Source of the DNA: Sipunculus nudus
Taxonomy: Eukaryota > Annelida > Sipuncula > Golfingiida > Sipunculidae
Reading direction: 5' to 3'
DNA length: 64,000 nt
Assembly (NCBI GenBank): GCA_026874595.1
Contig: CM049310.1
Span: 38,081,558-38,145,557, forward strand
Numbering within the stretch: position 1 is the stretch's first letter; every line of letters begins with the position of its first letter. Both the position numbers and the translations under genes were made by a program. Positions 33,481 to 44,072 of this stretch are shown here, piece after piece. The notes under the pieces are model-generated. The model had not been told where the DNA came from. It saw nothing but the letters and a program-made list of their open reading frames with translations, and did no database searches.

Positions 33481-33703
33481 TGTTGAGGGGTTGACCTGGG
33501 GTCAGAGGTCGATGAATGTGCACGCAGGCGCAGTAGGCCGGAATCGGGCAGAAGCGGCGAGATTGACTAGGATAGGAGAACTATCATCGAGGTCCATGGC
33601 GAACGGTCGACCTACCTGTGCTGTGGCAGCAACAGCGTGATGTATTCGTAGTAAGTGACACTCATATACCACCCGTGTTCAGCCTGTATTAGCATCTTCA
33701 ACA
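33481..33703 (+). repeat. 5' LTR (223 bp) of inner element
   Basis: Begins TGTTGAGGGGTTGACC and ends CATCTTCAACA. It differs from the 3' LTR at four positions. Confidence 0.95.
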
Positions 33704-33705
33704 TC

Positions 33706-33718
33706 TGGCGCCCAACGT
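33706..33718 (+). other. Primer-binding site, tRNA-Lys
   Basis: TGGCGCCCAACGT starts two bases after the LTR and matches the complement of the 3' end of tRNA-Lys(1,2) (TGGCGCCCAACGTGGGG, from general knowledge) over 13 bases. Confidence 0.9.
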
Positions 33719-33972
33719 AAAAACAATTTTTAAGAATAAAAATGGTCGACCGAGAGATTCGGTGCACATAGTATTGACATTTAATTGATTGGTAATTTAG
33801 GAATTTTGAGCTAGCGAAATTTGGCCGCATCTCGTGGTTTATTTGGTGAGTGAGGGAATAAAGTACAAAACTTTAAGAGGTCATAGAGATTAAGAGAGAA
33901 ATTTTGTGTCGAATCCTCAATCTTATAAGGCGAGTTGGACCGACAGTGCGTCCAATTTCTACGTTTGTTTGA

Positions 33973-33976
33973 TTAA
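33973..33976. repeat. TTAA target duplication, left
   Basis: Pairs with TTAA at 38457-38460. Confidence 0.75.
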
Positions 33977-34287
33977 AGTCCAAGTCTCAGCACGGAGGTC
34001 GATGAGTGTCATATGCCCGTTTTCTATGTATCAAAACACGATGTTAGTCCATTTAAAATTAATCTAGCAATTTAATCAATTAATACGACAATTTGAAACT
34101 GACGCGCCGAATACACTCCGGAAACTGCCGAAAGCCCAAGGGTAAAACCGTGACGTCACGTGTGGAAGTCGTCTCACGCAAGTATCATGGCGGTGGTCCA
34201 AACTAAACAATCAGATGAAACTTCCTATGCGTCAAGTAACAACCATGCGTACACCGACTATGGTTCAAAATAAGTTATTTCGGAAGT

Positions 34288-34475
34288 ATGTCAGAAAGTT
34301 ATTGTAGTGATGTAGAATTTGAAAATCCTTGTGATATTGAACCATTTCGATCTGAGCCATTGGCTCGACGAGGCGAGATCGAAAGAGGGTGTACCGGTTC
34401 TGACAGTGACAGCTGTGTCAACACAGAATCCGATGAACCGTCTCAGGCGTCTATGGGAGCAGGCACAAATGACTG
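34288..34475 (+). pseudogene. First exon of P2X7-ballast-like gene in the transposon
   Basis: A 63-codon start region (MSESYCSDVEFENPCDIEPF, an Arg/Glu stretch, an acidic Ser-rich stretch, then GAGTNDW). It ends at a splice donor, GACTG|GTAATT. The layout (acidic start with an IEPFxxEP-type motif, ending near NTDW) resembles invertebrate proteins annotated 'P2X purinoceptor 7-like', which carry only the cysteine-rich ballast-type domain and often occur near transposons. That resemblance is from memory and needs a search. The middle exon with WCxCGxC was not found. A matching terminal exon lies at 35909-36030. It runs toward the THAP gene on the opposite strand. Confidence 0.5.
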
Positions 34476-35908
34476 GTAATTATTTTATTTTACTGTTACA
34501 CGGAATACATCTCAAGTTTCTGAAATTGGGACAGGTGGATTTATTACACTGAAATAAATATCGCTCAACCAACGCATGGAGCACTGAATGATTTTATGAC
34601 AGTCATAAGTTTTCCTGGAGAGATAGGTCCCAGCTAGCTCATTTCTGTGATTTATTAAAATGCCATTACTTATCAGTCAGTGGTCATATCTTGTTGATTT
34701 AAGAACCATATTGAATAAGATCCTTGAACAAAAACCAGTCTTGCAGTGTATATATTATCTGAAAAGCTTTATTTTGAAAAAAAAAAATACTGATATACCT
34801 ACTATTAAAGCTGTCATGTGACAAGTGACTTGTGAATTCTCAATCTGGATGCTATTAAAATTGTAAAATTATTTTCACAATACTAATAATGATAACATGA
34901 TAAAATTTAAATTAAATTTTAAATTTTTTTTGCATGCACATTTATATAATTATTAATTATTTAAAAAGTATAATTTCTTAAATACTAGATATATACTAGT
35001 AATATTTACTGATCTTTTATGCATTCCAATAACCTTGCAAGGGTTATTGTTTACACTCAACTCTCTGTGTGTGCAGGGGTGGGGGGGGGGGGGGGCAGGG
35101 ATATATCCCCCACTCTTTTTGGCAAGAAGGAAAGGAATGGTCAGTGTAATCACCCCCTCCCCCCCCCCACACACACACACATCACACACACACTTTTCTG
35201 AGAATATATTATATTTTACAAATGAAATATATGAATTAATTGAATTATATACTTTTGTTCAATTTATGATCTTATATATGCCTTTTTTCTAACTTTGATT
35301 ACCCTCCCTTGCCTGTCATCTCCACACCCTGTAAGTCATCCCCCCCCCCCCCCCACCTTGAAGCCACTGTGTCTGTGTGTATGCAAGGTATCTTGATAAT
35401 TGCATTACAGATGTTATTGCAATTTTACATATAGATCAGTTTAGTGAAATCTCAGGTGATTACATTTCAGAGTAAATTCAACTCTAGGGTTAATGGTTTA
35501 TGGAGTTTTATAGCTTATTTGTTTACACAAGGACATATGTGACCAGATGAACCTATATATGCTATATATGGCCATCTTCAGAGTGTAGTCATGATGTCAC
35601 TCCACATGCAATTTCCCTCAGAGGTGTCAGTAAATCATCATACAGCAAGGCAGACCAAGTTTGTTGTTCACTGTGTTTATAGCCAAGGGCAGCTATATCC
35701 CATTGTCAAGGGGTAATTTTCAAAATAATCTCAGGTGGAATAAAAGTTCCCAGGAATAACATGGGTTAATTTACATTTCAGAACACCACCTCTGAACATA
35801 ATCTTCCACTCAGGATTTGCATCCCCAATCAGACACTTCTTAATTTTTCTTTAATCATCCTTTGAGATATTGACATTACTTATGATACACAGCATGTCTT
35901 TTTTGTAG
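34476..35908. other. Introns or non-coding interior of the TTAA transposon
   Basis: AT-rich. G run at 35081-35095 and C runs at 35158-35169 and 35340-35354 with short CA repeats. No exon could be supported; open frames over the G/C runs are compositional. Confidence 0.5.
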
Positions 35909-36030
35909 GGAATACGGATACACCACATTGATATGACAGGGGATTCCTTGGAAGTCACATCAGAATACCATTACCAGCATGTGCATTGAAAAGGATTGAG
36001 CAGGCAGTTATGTCACATGATGGGACATAA
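35909..36030 (+). pseudogene. Terminal exon of P2X7-ballast-like gene
   Basis: Follows an acceptor (CTTTTTTGTAG). The open part reads YDRGFLGSHIRIPLPACALK then RIEQAVMSHDGT before TAA. The pattern G-x-LG-x-H-x-R-x-LP(A/S)C-x2-x-x-I-R resembles the C-terminus of ballast-domain proteins. An in-frame TGA just upstream (after NTDTPH, where a Trp would fit) indicates decay. Paired with exon 34288-34475 on the same strand. Confidence 0.45.
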
Positions 36031-36191
36031 CTTTATAAAGGGTTCAGATGCCCTAGATGGAACTGATGGGTGTTCATCCTTGAGCACATTGATGATATCT
36101 TAGTTGATAAGATGTAACAATGAACTTCATTATTTCAGTGCACAAGATCTTACACCAAAATTATTAGAGCATATTAAATTAAGGCTTGCAG

Positions 36192-38146
36192 TCAAATTGC
36201 ACACATATCATGTATAATAGCAGTAATCAAGTATTTACAATTACAAGATGCAGAAATGGAGCCCTTCAAGTCCATGTGCACAATGTTGTGTTTGAGCTGA
36301 AGTGTAGCAGGCATCTGGCGAATATAAGGTTGATTCCGCCACTTCTTGTGCAGGTTACAGTTGTTGCATATCTTGCTTACCTGGACTGCTGTTCCCTTAA
36401 CAAGAATCACCTGATCGTGTGTACAAGATGTGCTGTTTGGTCAGATGCTAAACAACTCCATCAGTTGTGAGTGGAATAAAATAATTTTGGCACTTGATCT
36501 TGGTGAATTCCTTCATTAAAGCTAATGCTTTTGGACCATAAAGGTCCTTAAATAGGGCCACGCAGTCAAAAATATCCTCAAATCCAAGCCCTGTTGCCAT
36601 ATTGGATGTCACATTGGCCTGAAACTTATCACCCAAAATAACCTGAATGGGACCTATATTCAGAAAAATTTTAAAAGATTATTTAGATGAGGCATTAAGA
36701 GGATCTTAAGGTACATGTATGTGCTTGGAAGCTGCGTTGGATTTGGATTTATAGGAATGATGGACGGACCAAGGACTGATGGACAGACATCAAGGCAATT
36801 ATTCTTGAGCGGTGCCTGAATCAAGTCAGTCAGCATGAACAGATTGAATAAACTTATCTCATTTTCTTTACTGCATATTTTATATACTGATATTAGAATA
36901 ATCTATAATAAATATCAAATTTATAAAGATTAAATATTTAACAATAAGTTCATCGAAGGGTAAATCGGTATCATAATCTTCATCATCAGCAAGCAGTATT
37001 CATCATCTTTATAAACTGGTGGTGTTTCATCATCATCATTATCATCTGCTTCTTCTTCATCACTGAAGATGCTGCTATCTTCTGTATTTTGGCCAACCAA
37101 AGCTTCACCAATCAGTGAGCACTGGACACCAGCATTTTCTGAGGATACATTCACTGGGCAACCTGAATTTGAAACAATATGCCATTTTCATTGATTTCCA
37201 GGACAACTGAAAGATAACTTTTTCATTTGTAAATTAAATAGTATATATATATATATATAATATATATATATATACTAACATGTCATAAGATCTTATCACA
37301 CAATATTCATAGTATTTATGCTTTATTGAAATAAAATAGTGCATGTGTAATAATATTGGTTAAATAAGGCAAAATGTCACAACTGTAAGCTTAAATGATT
37401 ATTTAAATCGGAGTGGCCACTGTATTTTTTTAACAAAAAAATGGGAGTTATGGACACTCCCCTTGACGCACCCCTAATTAGCTGGCTGACTGCAAGGCAA
37501 TTTGGCAGGAGTGGTGGATGTTCACAGATTTCCCTGGAACAAAAGGGCACATTCCCAGCTTAAAAAAATGCAACAACTTTGCACTAGGCCTCGGAGTAGA
37601 TTAAGTATACAACAACCGTGTTTACATGGGCGATAATAAGGTATATTCAAATCACGTGACAATTTCTTAAAATTTAAAATAAATAAATAACTTTCCTGTA
37701 AGCAGTCAATTTACTCACAGTTATGGAGCCCTTTTCTTGTGACCTAGCAGGCTTCACGCCTTTTCCCAGCGAGTACCTCGGGCGCTTGGCGGCGTTATCT
37801 TGCCCCGGCCCTTGACTGAAGTTGAAGCAAGGCTGGATCCACTCTCAGTCGGCCCTGCAGCGGGTTCTTGTAGATTTATACTCGGAATTGCCCCTTGTAT
37901 CAGATCTATTTTTTTTATATATCCGGCCTACCATTGCTGATAGTTTTTAAAATCGTCCGGGATCCGAAATTGTTCCACATACATGACACTGGAAAGTTTT
38001 GCCAGGAGTTCCCGACCTACAATCAGCTCGTCTTTGTCTGACAGGTCCCACTTTTTCCCTAAACGTACGTCTTTCGGCCAATTGTGGACGTTCACACTAA
38101 CCTTGTTGGTATTATTGCATCCACTAAGAACATCTCGCTTCGTCAT
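36192..38146 (-). pseudogene. THAP-domain transposase-like gene, multi-exon, decayed
   Basis: A minus-strand gene in pieces. Exon 1 (38146-37932) encodes MTKRDVLSGCNNTNKVSVNV, HNWPKDVRLGKKW and FRIPDDF. This is a THAP-like fold in which one zinc cysteine (C10) remains while the other three ligand positions read D5, Y56 and Q59. It ends at donor GTAGGC. Exon 2 (from 37905) encodes LIQGAIPSINLQEPAAGPTE, the AVPxI motif that follows THAP domains, and then meets a stop. An acidic exon starts at 37162 (SSIFSDEEEADDNDDDE). A frame at 36636-36448 (MATGLGFEDIFDCVALFKDL) is unrecognised. 36410-36192 has ICNNCNLHKKWRNQPYIRQM, a CxxC...W.xQP motif common after THAP in transposon proteins. No DDE core is seen. 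Confidence 0.6.
37244..37275. repeat. Palindromic TA-rich tract
   Basis: TATATATATATATATAATATATATATATATA, interrupted once at the centre. Lies between exons of the THAP gene. Confidence 0.8.
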
Positions 38147-38460
38147 TTTGATACTACAATGTTTGTCGAGGGGAAAAAACACGGCAGTCAAGGATGCAGA
38201 CCGGCAAGACGCGGCATGTTGACCCATGTGATGTTTACCCAGCCGTGCCACACGTGACGTCACTGAAGCCACGCCCACCGCTCATCTCCGAGTGCACCTT
38301 TGCACTCAGCAGCGTGATTACCGTGATGTTTCACGGATAAAATTGAGCATAAATTCGATCTCGTTCAGCTTGAAACGGTGTTTTAAGCACTGTATTAACT
38401 TATTAAAAGTGTACATTAGGCATTTTTAACATATAAAAGTGCATGAAACTTGGACTTTAA

Positions 38461-39562
38461 ACGTCAGGGGTCACCGGCGCGGTGCACCTGACTGCGCGCA
38501 GTATAATAGAGCGATTCGGAGTGGATTTGCAATCGGATACCAAAGGCAATTGTTAGAATTTTTTGGCATCTTTGACTCGATTGACTAATTAATCATTGGA
38601 GGTGCGGGGATTTGCCCAAGTTGTGGTTAATTGTGTCTGGTAACGGTCAGAGGTCACCGGCTCGGTGCATCTGCCTGGAATCGGAGGGTTTTGGACTGAT
38701 TAGGCCAATAAGCATTGTGTCTTGTGTAACCCTGAGCTTGCTGAACCGGGTGTGTATGTCTGTTATGTATACAGTACCATAATCTTTGAGGTGATACTAA
38801 CTGTCTCTATTACTGACTTTGAACAGAACTGTCAGTTAATGAAAATATCTTAACAATACCGTAACCGGGTAACACGTATTGTTTAAGTAAGGTGTATATT
38901 ACTAATCTTGCACCTGGACTTGTGGGGCATCTCTTACTGACTGTAGTATTTTATAAAGGTGTTGGTTTGGATTGGAGCAAATCTTGCACAGAAAGTGAAT
39001 CATTTGTCCATGTGGGTGTACATATGTATGTGTGCGTGTATATGTGTATATATATAGATGTATGTATAGGTTTACATATATATGTACCTGGAGAGTTAGA
39101 TATATTTGAAAAGTATTGCGTCACAGTGTGATTATTAATGGTATAAACACAGACTACGGTGCGGCTCAGTTCAAGGCTTGTCACATTTACTTGATGGCAT
39201 TGCGTTCACTTGAACGGGGTCAAAATTAATTTTATATTTTTGTTTTCATGGTATTTTGAAGTTGCTGTTTAATCCAGGGAACAATGTGAACTTATTTATT
39301 TATTTATTTTCAGTACATTTTTCAAATCAAATTAACATCGTGCAGCCACTGTAATTTAGGTATCATAGTGCTATTATTTTTTTAAATTTCTATCCGACTT
39401 TTCAAATCAAGGATACATGGGAATTTATTCTATATACCTATAAGGCACCAATTGCTCATGTGTTAATTAGTGGTGATGGCGTGCATGATTGCCCGGCATT
39501 AATTCTATAGTGCAGTAGATTTAACATTACGCTCGTACCTTCTGGCTGCTTGTGATAGATTT
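38461..39562 (+). other. Leader of the inner LTR element, downstream part
   Basis: Non-coding. Contains a diverged pair GTCAGGGGTCACCGGCGCGG (38463) and GTCAGAGGTCACCGGCTCGG (about 38647), roughly 185 bp apart. Continues the leader that starts after the primer site at 33719. Confidence 0.6.
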
Positions 39563-40687
39563 GTGGACATCACATCAGGTATGTCGCATGTGATAGACTT
39601 AAGCACTGCTTCGGCAGTGGAGATGACCGGGGCTAACCCTACACTTTTCCCCGATATTACCGCACAAGCCATAGTTCGCCTGCGCCGTGAACAGCCATGT
39701 TTTGGTTGTACAGAATTAGCTCAGGTTTCGAGCAGGTCGGCCACGTCCTGGAACGAATTGTTCACGGCTGGGGTTTTTATTATTTCGGGGATAACAGTTG
39801 AAGGTCAGTTGGATCATTCAGCATGTATCCCCCCAAAGAGTCCCGGGTCCGGCAGGGCGATCAAAAGCAACTGCAACTTTCCCGTTTGCCATGTTTCTGA
39901 ACAATCGGTTGGAGACAGTGGGTCCTTGGGGGGTTCCCCACGAGGGAGTGTGCAGGTTGGCTCCCTAACCATGACCCCTCAGGCTACAGGCGGGAATAGG
40001 GGTCCTGCAACACATGATGTGTCATATGCCGGTTCGGAGGTGGACCAGACATTCCCGTATAGCCATGGTGTCCCAGGGCAATATCGTGACCACCCCTCCT
40101 GGGAACTTATAGGTGACCTTGAACTTAGCCCAGGAGGTCAGGGTGCAGGTGTACTTTATACCCATACAGCTGACATGATGCCTCACTCTGGGGCGGGTCA
40201 TGTAGATAGCCTAAGATGTGGTCAGTCTAACGTCAGGGGTGGAGGTCCGACATTTGGATATACATTAACAGAGGGGTTAGATAGGAAGGACCATGGGTCT
40301 CAAGGAAAGGGCCGACCGGGTCGACCAATACCCACATTTACCGACCATGGCAGACAAGGCATGCAACCTGCCAGTGCCCGGACATATGACTCGTATCACT
40401 GTTATGGCCCCAGGCAGAGTTACCTCGACTGTCAACAGGGGCTCGATGATCCTGTACAGCACCAGGCCCATAATGTGTGGCAACATGGTGCTCTGGAGAA
40501 TCCTCAACAGGATATACTAGCGACACTAACGCAATTAGTGGAAGCATTATTGGCAGCCATCAAAGACAGCCAGTTACTCCAACACCCCGGGTGTCAGCGG
40601 TACTCACCAGGGAGGGTTGTGTCCAGGGGCCAATCAAGGTGCCAGCAGTATTCTCAAGAAGGTCGGTGTCAAGGAGCCGAGTTTTAG
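39563..40687 (+). pseudogene. N-terminal Gag region of inner element
   Basis: A 374-codon frame of low-complexity, Gly/Ser/Pro/Gln-rich sequence with no recognisable domain. Near its end, ENPQQDILATLTQLVEALLA looks like a helical segment. The stop at 40685 lies inside the overlap with the next Gag frame (from 40477), so one frameshift probably separates two parts of what was one long Gag. The ATG at 39563 is the first in the frame, but the true start is uncertain. It could instead be an unrelated accessory frame. Confidence 0.55.
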
Positions 40688-42057
40688 ACCGGGAAGGCTG
40701 TCTAGTTGGTACATATAGATTATGTAAGTCAAAGAAGCCGCAGGAATTTATGGATAGGTCTGTGGATGCGTGCACGCACAATCATGATACTGACATCAGT
40801 GTCTTGCGGAGTAGTTCGGGCAGTTCCACATCTAAACATATACCGTGTAGGAGTTTCAACGTCCACACCTCAGGCCAGCTCCATCACAGGACCCTTCATG
40901 GGCGTGGAAGGAGGGCAGGGTGTTTGTCTGACAACTCAGATTATTCAACATGCAGTGGCTTTAGTTCCTCCAGCGAAACGTCGGAAGGTGAAGGTGAATG
41001 CTTGTCTGGCAGGAGTCGAGGGCAGCATAGCGAAAAGCAGAACCGTCAGCAGCATCGCCGATACCACAGCCGTCGACAGCAGTCCCCGGTCCCTGCAAAG
41101 ATGCCAGTGTATAGTGGCACAGAAGACTGGTATACCTTTCGTTTCCAGTTCGACCGGATGGCCCATAGATACAACTGGTCCAGTAGTAAGCGGCTAGACA
41201 AACTAGTGGATTGTTTGAGTGGGGTCGCGTTACGTTTTGTTAAGGATGTGGGAATTGACCGCAGCTATGCCAGTTTGGCCAAACTTTTGGAACGGCGGTT
41301 CGGAGTCAAGGAGGAGCCCCGTACCGTGCGAGGCCAACTCTATCAACTCGGGCAAAGGGATGAAGAGTCCTTGGAAGAGTTCTCACAACGAGTGTATCTC
41401 GAAGTGAAGCAGGGCTTACCTTCTTCTGCAAATGACGAAGTAAGGGAACAGTTGGCTATAGATTTTTTCTTAAAAGGCATTCAGGATAAGAATGCCGCCA
41501 AGGCAGCACTAGACAAGAATCCCCGGAACGTCCGTAAGGCCGCAAAATATGTTAAGGAACATATCAACAACCAACGAATCATCTTTGGCAACACCCCTAC
41601 CAGTGTGGCTGCTGTAAGACAGGTGCATTATAGTGACGAAGACAAACTCCATTTAAATACAGAAGTCACAAAGGAATGCCCGACCGATCGTGCAGTGACC
41701 ACACCGTCGCATTCTACTCAAGTGGACGCGTTGGCCAAAAGGATAGAAGAGCTTGAGACTCACTTGAAGGGTTCTGTGGAGATGATGGCGAAATCCATTG
41801 AGAGGCTTACGCACCACATGGGCCAGCTTTCTACCGGAAAGAGGGGGCCTGCTGCTGACACCAACCCACAGCAACCGCGTTCTTGGGGTGCGTCTAGAAA
41901 CCAGCTGAAATGTTACAGGTGTAACAAGGCCGGTCATTTTGCGCGAGAATGTCCGATAAGGTCACCAAAGACTGGAAGTGCCAATTCAACAGCTTCGGGA
42001 ACCGTTAGCGGTACGAGGCACGCGCCAGGGGGTGCATCGTCCCCTTTAAACTCGTAA
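40477..42057 (+). CDS. Gag capsid-nucleocapsid of inner LTR element
   Basis: A 526-codon frame. The first 200 residues are Ser/Arg/Gln-rich and disordered. A retrotransposon Gag capsid domain follows: VYSGTEDWYTFRFQFDRMAH, LVDCLSGVALRFVKDV, LLERRFGVKEEPRTVRGQLY, and EESLEEFSQRVYLEVKQG. A coiled region (ALAKRIEELETHLKGSVEMM) precedes one zinc knuckle, CYRCNKAGHFAREC (C479-C492). This part looks intact and could still make a particle protein even though the element lacks polymerase and integrase. The ATG at 40477 may not be the native start, because the upstream frame probably supplied the N-terminus. Confidence 0.85.
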   Translation: MATWCSGESSTGYTSDTNAISGSIIGSHQRQPVTPTPRVSAVLTREGCVQGPIKVPAVFSRRSVSRSRVLDREGCLVGTYRLCKSKKPQEFMDRSVDACTHNHDTDISVLRSSSGSSTSKHIPCRSFNVHTSGQLHHRTLHGRGRRAGCLSDNSDYSTCSGFSSSSETSEGEGECLSGRSRGQHSEKQNRQQHRRYHSRRQQSPVPAKMPVYSGTEDWYTFRFQFDRMAHRYNWSSSKRLDKLVDCLSGVALRFVKDVGIDRSYASLAKLLERRFGVKEEPRTVRGQLYQLGQRDEESLEEFSQRVYLEVKQGLPSSANDEVREQLAIDFFLKGIQDKNAAKAALDKNPRNVRKAAKYVKEHINNQRIIFGNTPTSVAAVRQVHYSDEDKLHLNTEVTKECPTDRAVTTPSHSTQVDALAKRIEELETHLKGSVEMMAKSIERLTHHMGQLSTGKRGPAADTNPQQPRSWGASRNQLKCYRCNKAGHFARECPIRSPKTGSANSTASGTVSGTRHAPGGASSPLNS

Positions 42058-42155
42058 CGGTCGAGACAGGTGGCCGTCGCTCGACTACACGGGTAGGCCA
42101 ACAGGAAAATCGCGTTTTCTTTACACCGGACAAAGGTGTAGATGTTACAACTTCC

Positions 42156-42593
42156 ATGTCAGTTATCAGCAATATAGTCCCTGCAGGTCTACTGGTAAAA
42201 GGTAAGTCTTCTATAGCCTCTCAAGATAAGGGTCAATATGAGGATTTAGAGGTAAATACTATCAGTGGCAATGGGACAACTCTGTCTAATGTCAACCACC
42301 TTATCGCCAGTAGACAGAATTCTGCTAGTCCTTGCCTTACGTCTTCCACACAAACCGCCCTTGCGGATAGTGTAGAAGGCTTGGATGTTGATAACGAAGA
42401 GGATGTGATACACATAAGACGGTTCCTGGGTCGCAGCCTGTCAGTCCCCGTAGTGAGTAATGGGAAGAAGAGTGAGGCCATTGCGGATAGTGCGGCACAT
42501 GTTACCGTAGTAAACCCTGCTGTCCTAAGTGAGAGGTTCACTGACATACAGGGGAACAAAGTGGTCCTTAAAGGTATTGGGTACCAGCAGTAA
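42156..42593 (+). pseudogene. Aspartic protease region of inner LTR element
   Basis: A 145-codon frame with PVVSNGKKSEAIADSAAHVT, where D111-S-A-A occupies the place of the D[TS]GA protease active site. It continues with VLSERFTDIQGNKVVLKGIG. After the stop, decayed codons (CIVIFAVGEICMDNNVITVA) resemble the rest of a gypsy protease, so the frame is truncated. It lies 99 bases after gag in another frame. The Ala in place of Gly is seen in some gypsy proteases (D[ST]AA), so this alone does not prove inactivity. Confidence 0.6.
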
Positions 42594-42776
42594 GAAGGGA
42601 AGGAGTAGCCATTTACTTGCATGAAATGGGGTGTATAGTCATTTTTGCAGTGGGGGAAATTTGTATGGATAACAATGTTATCACCGTTGCTTTCAAGAAT
42701 GGGTAGACGGTAGAACAGAGCGTCATCTCATCTGGGTCTGTGTGGGTGGTACCAGTGCCAGTGCAAGTCGTGAATA

Positions 42777-43052
42777 TTGCAGGGGATAAATCCTGGTTTT
42801 GTGGGTGAACCGACTTCGGATTTAAATGAAGTGGCCGCCGCAACATCGGTGACATCGGCAGATAGATTTGTGAGTGTGGGCAATAGTCAGGAGCGGACAG
42901 TGGTACTAAAGGAAGACCAGGTCTTCGGCGCGACATCCGAGATGGATGTATTAGTACAGCCAGTTGGTGACGATAGGATGGATGCCGATACTGTTTGGAT
43001 ACTGATGGACGCCGGGCTGTTAAGACATTATGTGACACAATATTCTATGTAG
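42777..43052 (+). pseudogene. Protease-RT linker remnant of inner element
   Basis: A 91-codon frame with SDLNEVAAATSVTSADRFVS and RTVVLKEDQVFGATSEM. This resembles the linker of gypsy Pol proteins where strands of the type 'ARSVV...VPVRV...LKKGTxLG' precede reverse transcriptase. No reverse transcriptase follows, and the coding trace ends at about 43050. This places the deletion breakpoint of the missing polymerase and integrase near here. Confidence 0.45.
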
Positions 43053-43831
43053 GCTATTAGCTATATGTGTTTGTGAGGTTTAGAGGCTCCGGGATCGGTG
43101 CTCGACCTCACTGTTAATGTGTATTGGAACAGGGGTTTGAGTCACCGTGATCGGTGCTCGACCCGAAAATAATATGTAGATGTGTCTAACTAATTGTTGG
43201 GGCAGCAGGTATTGGCGCAACCCTTGTATGCAGATCCTACCTGTTAGTCAGTAGGCTTGTAGTCGCACGCGGCTTGTGTAGCTAGCCGCCGGCATCGACG
43301 TGTATTGGCACTAATATCGATAGGTCTTGGACAGCCATAGGAGCATTCCGTGCTTTAACATAGCGATTGTAGAGTCTCACACAGGTAGGGTTGTTCGTCA
43401 ACGGAATTTGTAGGATGTATGTTGGTGTTAAGGACTAGGACTGCCTTAGCATATGTTATATATGTACATATATGGTACTGTTGTAGTGCATATTTAGTTA
43501 TTCATGCTCCAGTTGGTGTGTTGCACATGTTTCTTTTAGTTACTTATTTATACTAGCACCGCTTACTTGATTTCATTGATGCACTTGTATTCCCTGGGTA
43601 CGGTGGTACTGCACAAACTTCACTTTTCTTTTGCATTGATACCTCTGTGGAGGTCATGTACTCTCTGCACGCTTAAATCTAATCGACGCTAGGTACTCGG
43701 TACCTCTTAGCGTTTGTGGCTTAGCGGGTGCCTATATAGTAATCAGTGTACTAAGAATGCCCGTGTCCTACTGGAGTACTGTACCACCACGTAATTATAT
43801 ATGTATTTCTACAATTGTCCTCTGTTTCTAG
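43053..43831 (+). other. 3' non-coding part of inner element
   Basis: No coding sequence. A short duplicated phrase GATCGGTGCTCGACC occurs at about 43095 and 43151. Confidence 0.6.
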
Positions 43832-43845
43832 AAAACAGGGGGGAG
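43832..43845 (+). other. Polypurine tract of inner element
   Basis: AAAACAGGGGGGAG-type purine run directly before the 3' LTR. Confidence 0.8.
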
Positions 43846-44068
43846 TGTTGAGGGGTTGACCTGGGGTCAGAGGTCGATGAAAGTGCACGCAGGCGCAGTA
43901 GGCCGGAATCGGGCAGAAGCGGCAAGATTGACTAGGATAAGAGAACTATCATCGAGGTCCATGGCGAACGGTCGACCTACCTGTGCTGTGGCAGCAACAG
44001 CGTGACGTATTCGTAGTAAGTGACACTCATATACCACCCGTGTTCAGCCTGTATTAGCATCTTCAACA
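43846..44068 (+). repeat. 3' LTR (223 bp) of inner element
   Basis: Same ends and length as 33481-33703, with four substitutions. Followed by GTAT. Confidence 0.95.
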
Positions 44069-44072
44069 GTAT

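Larger units (their letters stand above)
33977..38456. mobile_element. TTAA-flanked, THAP-encoding (Kolobok-like) DNA transposon
   Basis: Directly flanked by TTAA at 33973-33976 and 38457-38460. The inverted termini read AGTCCAAGTCTCAGCAC (left) and AGTCCAAGTTTCATGCAC (right, reverse complement). It carries a minus-strand gene with a decayed THAP domain and a cysteine/QP motif region, plus a convergent plus-strand gene. TTAA duplication together with a THAP-type transposase is characteristic of the Kolobok superfamily (established knowledge). Assignment to Kolobok is inference because no catalytic domain is visible. It sits in the leader of the inner LTR element. Confidence 0.78.
33481..44068 (+). 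mobile_element. Inner plus-strand LTR element: gag and protease only
   Basis: Two 223-bp LTRs (four substitutions, about 98.2% identical) with TGTTGA...TCAACA ends, a tRNA-Lys primer site, a polypurine tract and GTAT flanks define a complete LTR element inside the leader of the outer element. It is 10.6 kb long, or about 6.1 kb without the TTAA-flanked transposon it contains. Coding remnants comprise a long Gag, an aspartic protease and the protease-RT linker. Reverse transcriptase, RNase H and integrase are absent. It therefore looks like a non-autonomous derivative mobilised in trans. Confidence 0.9.
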
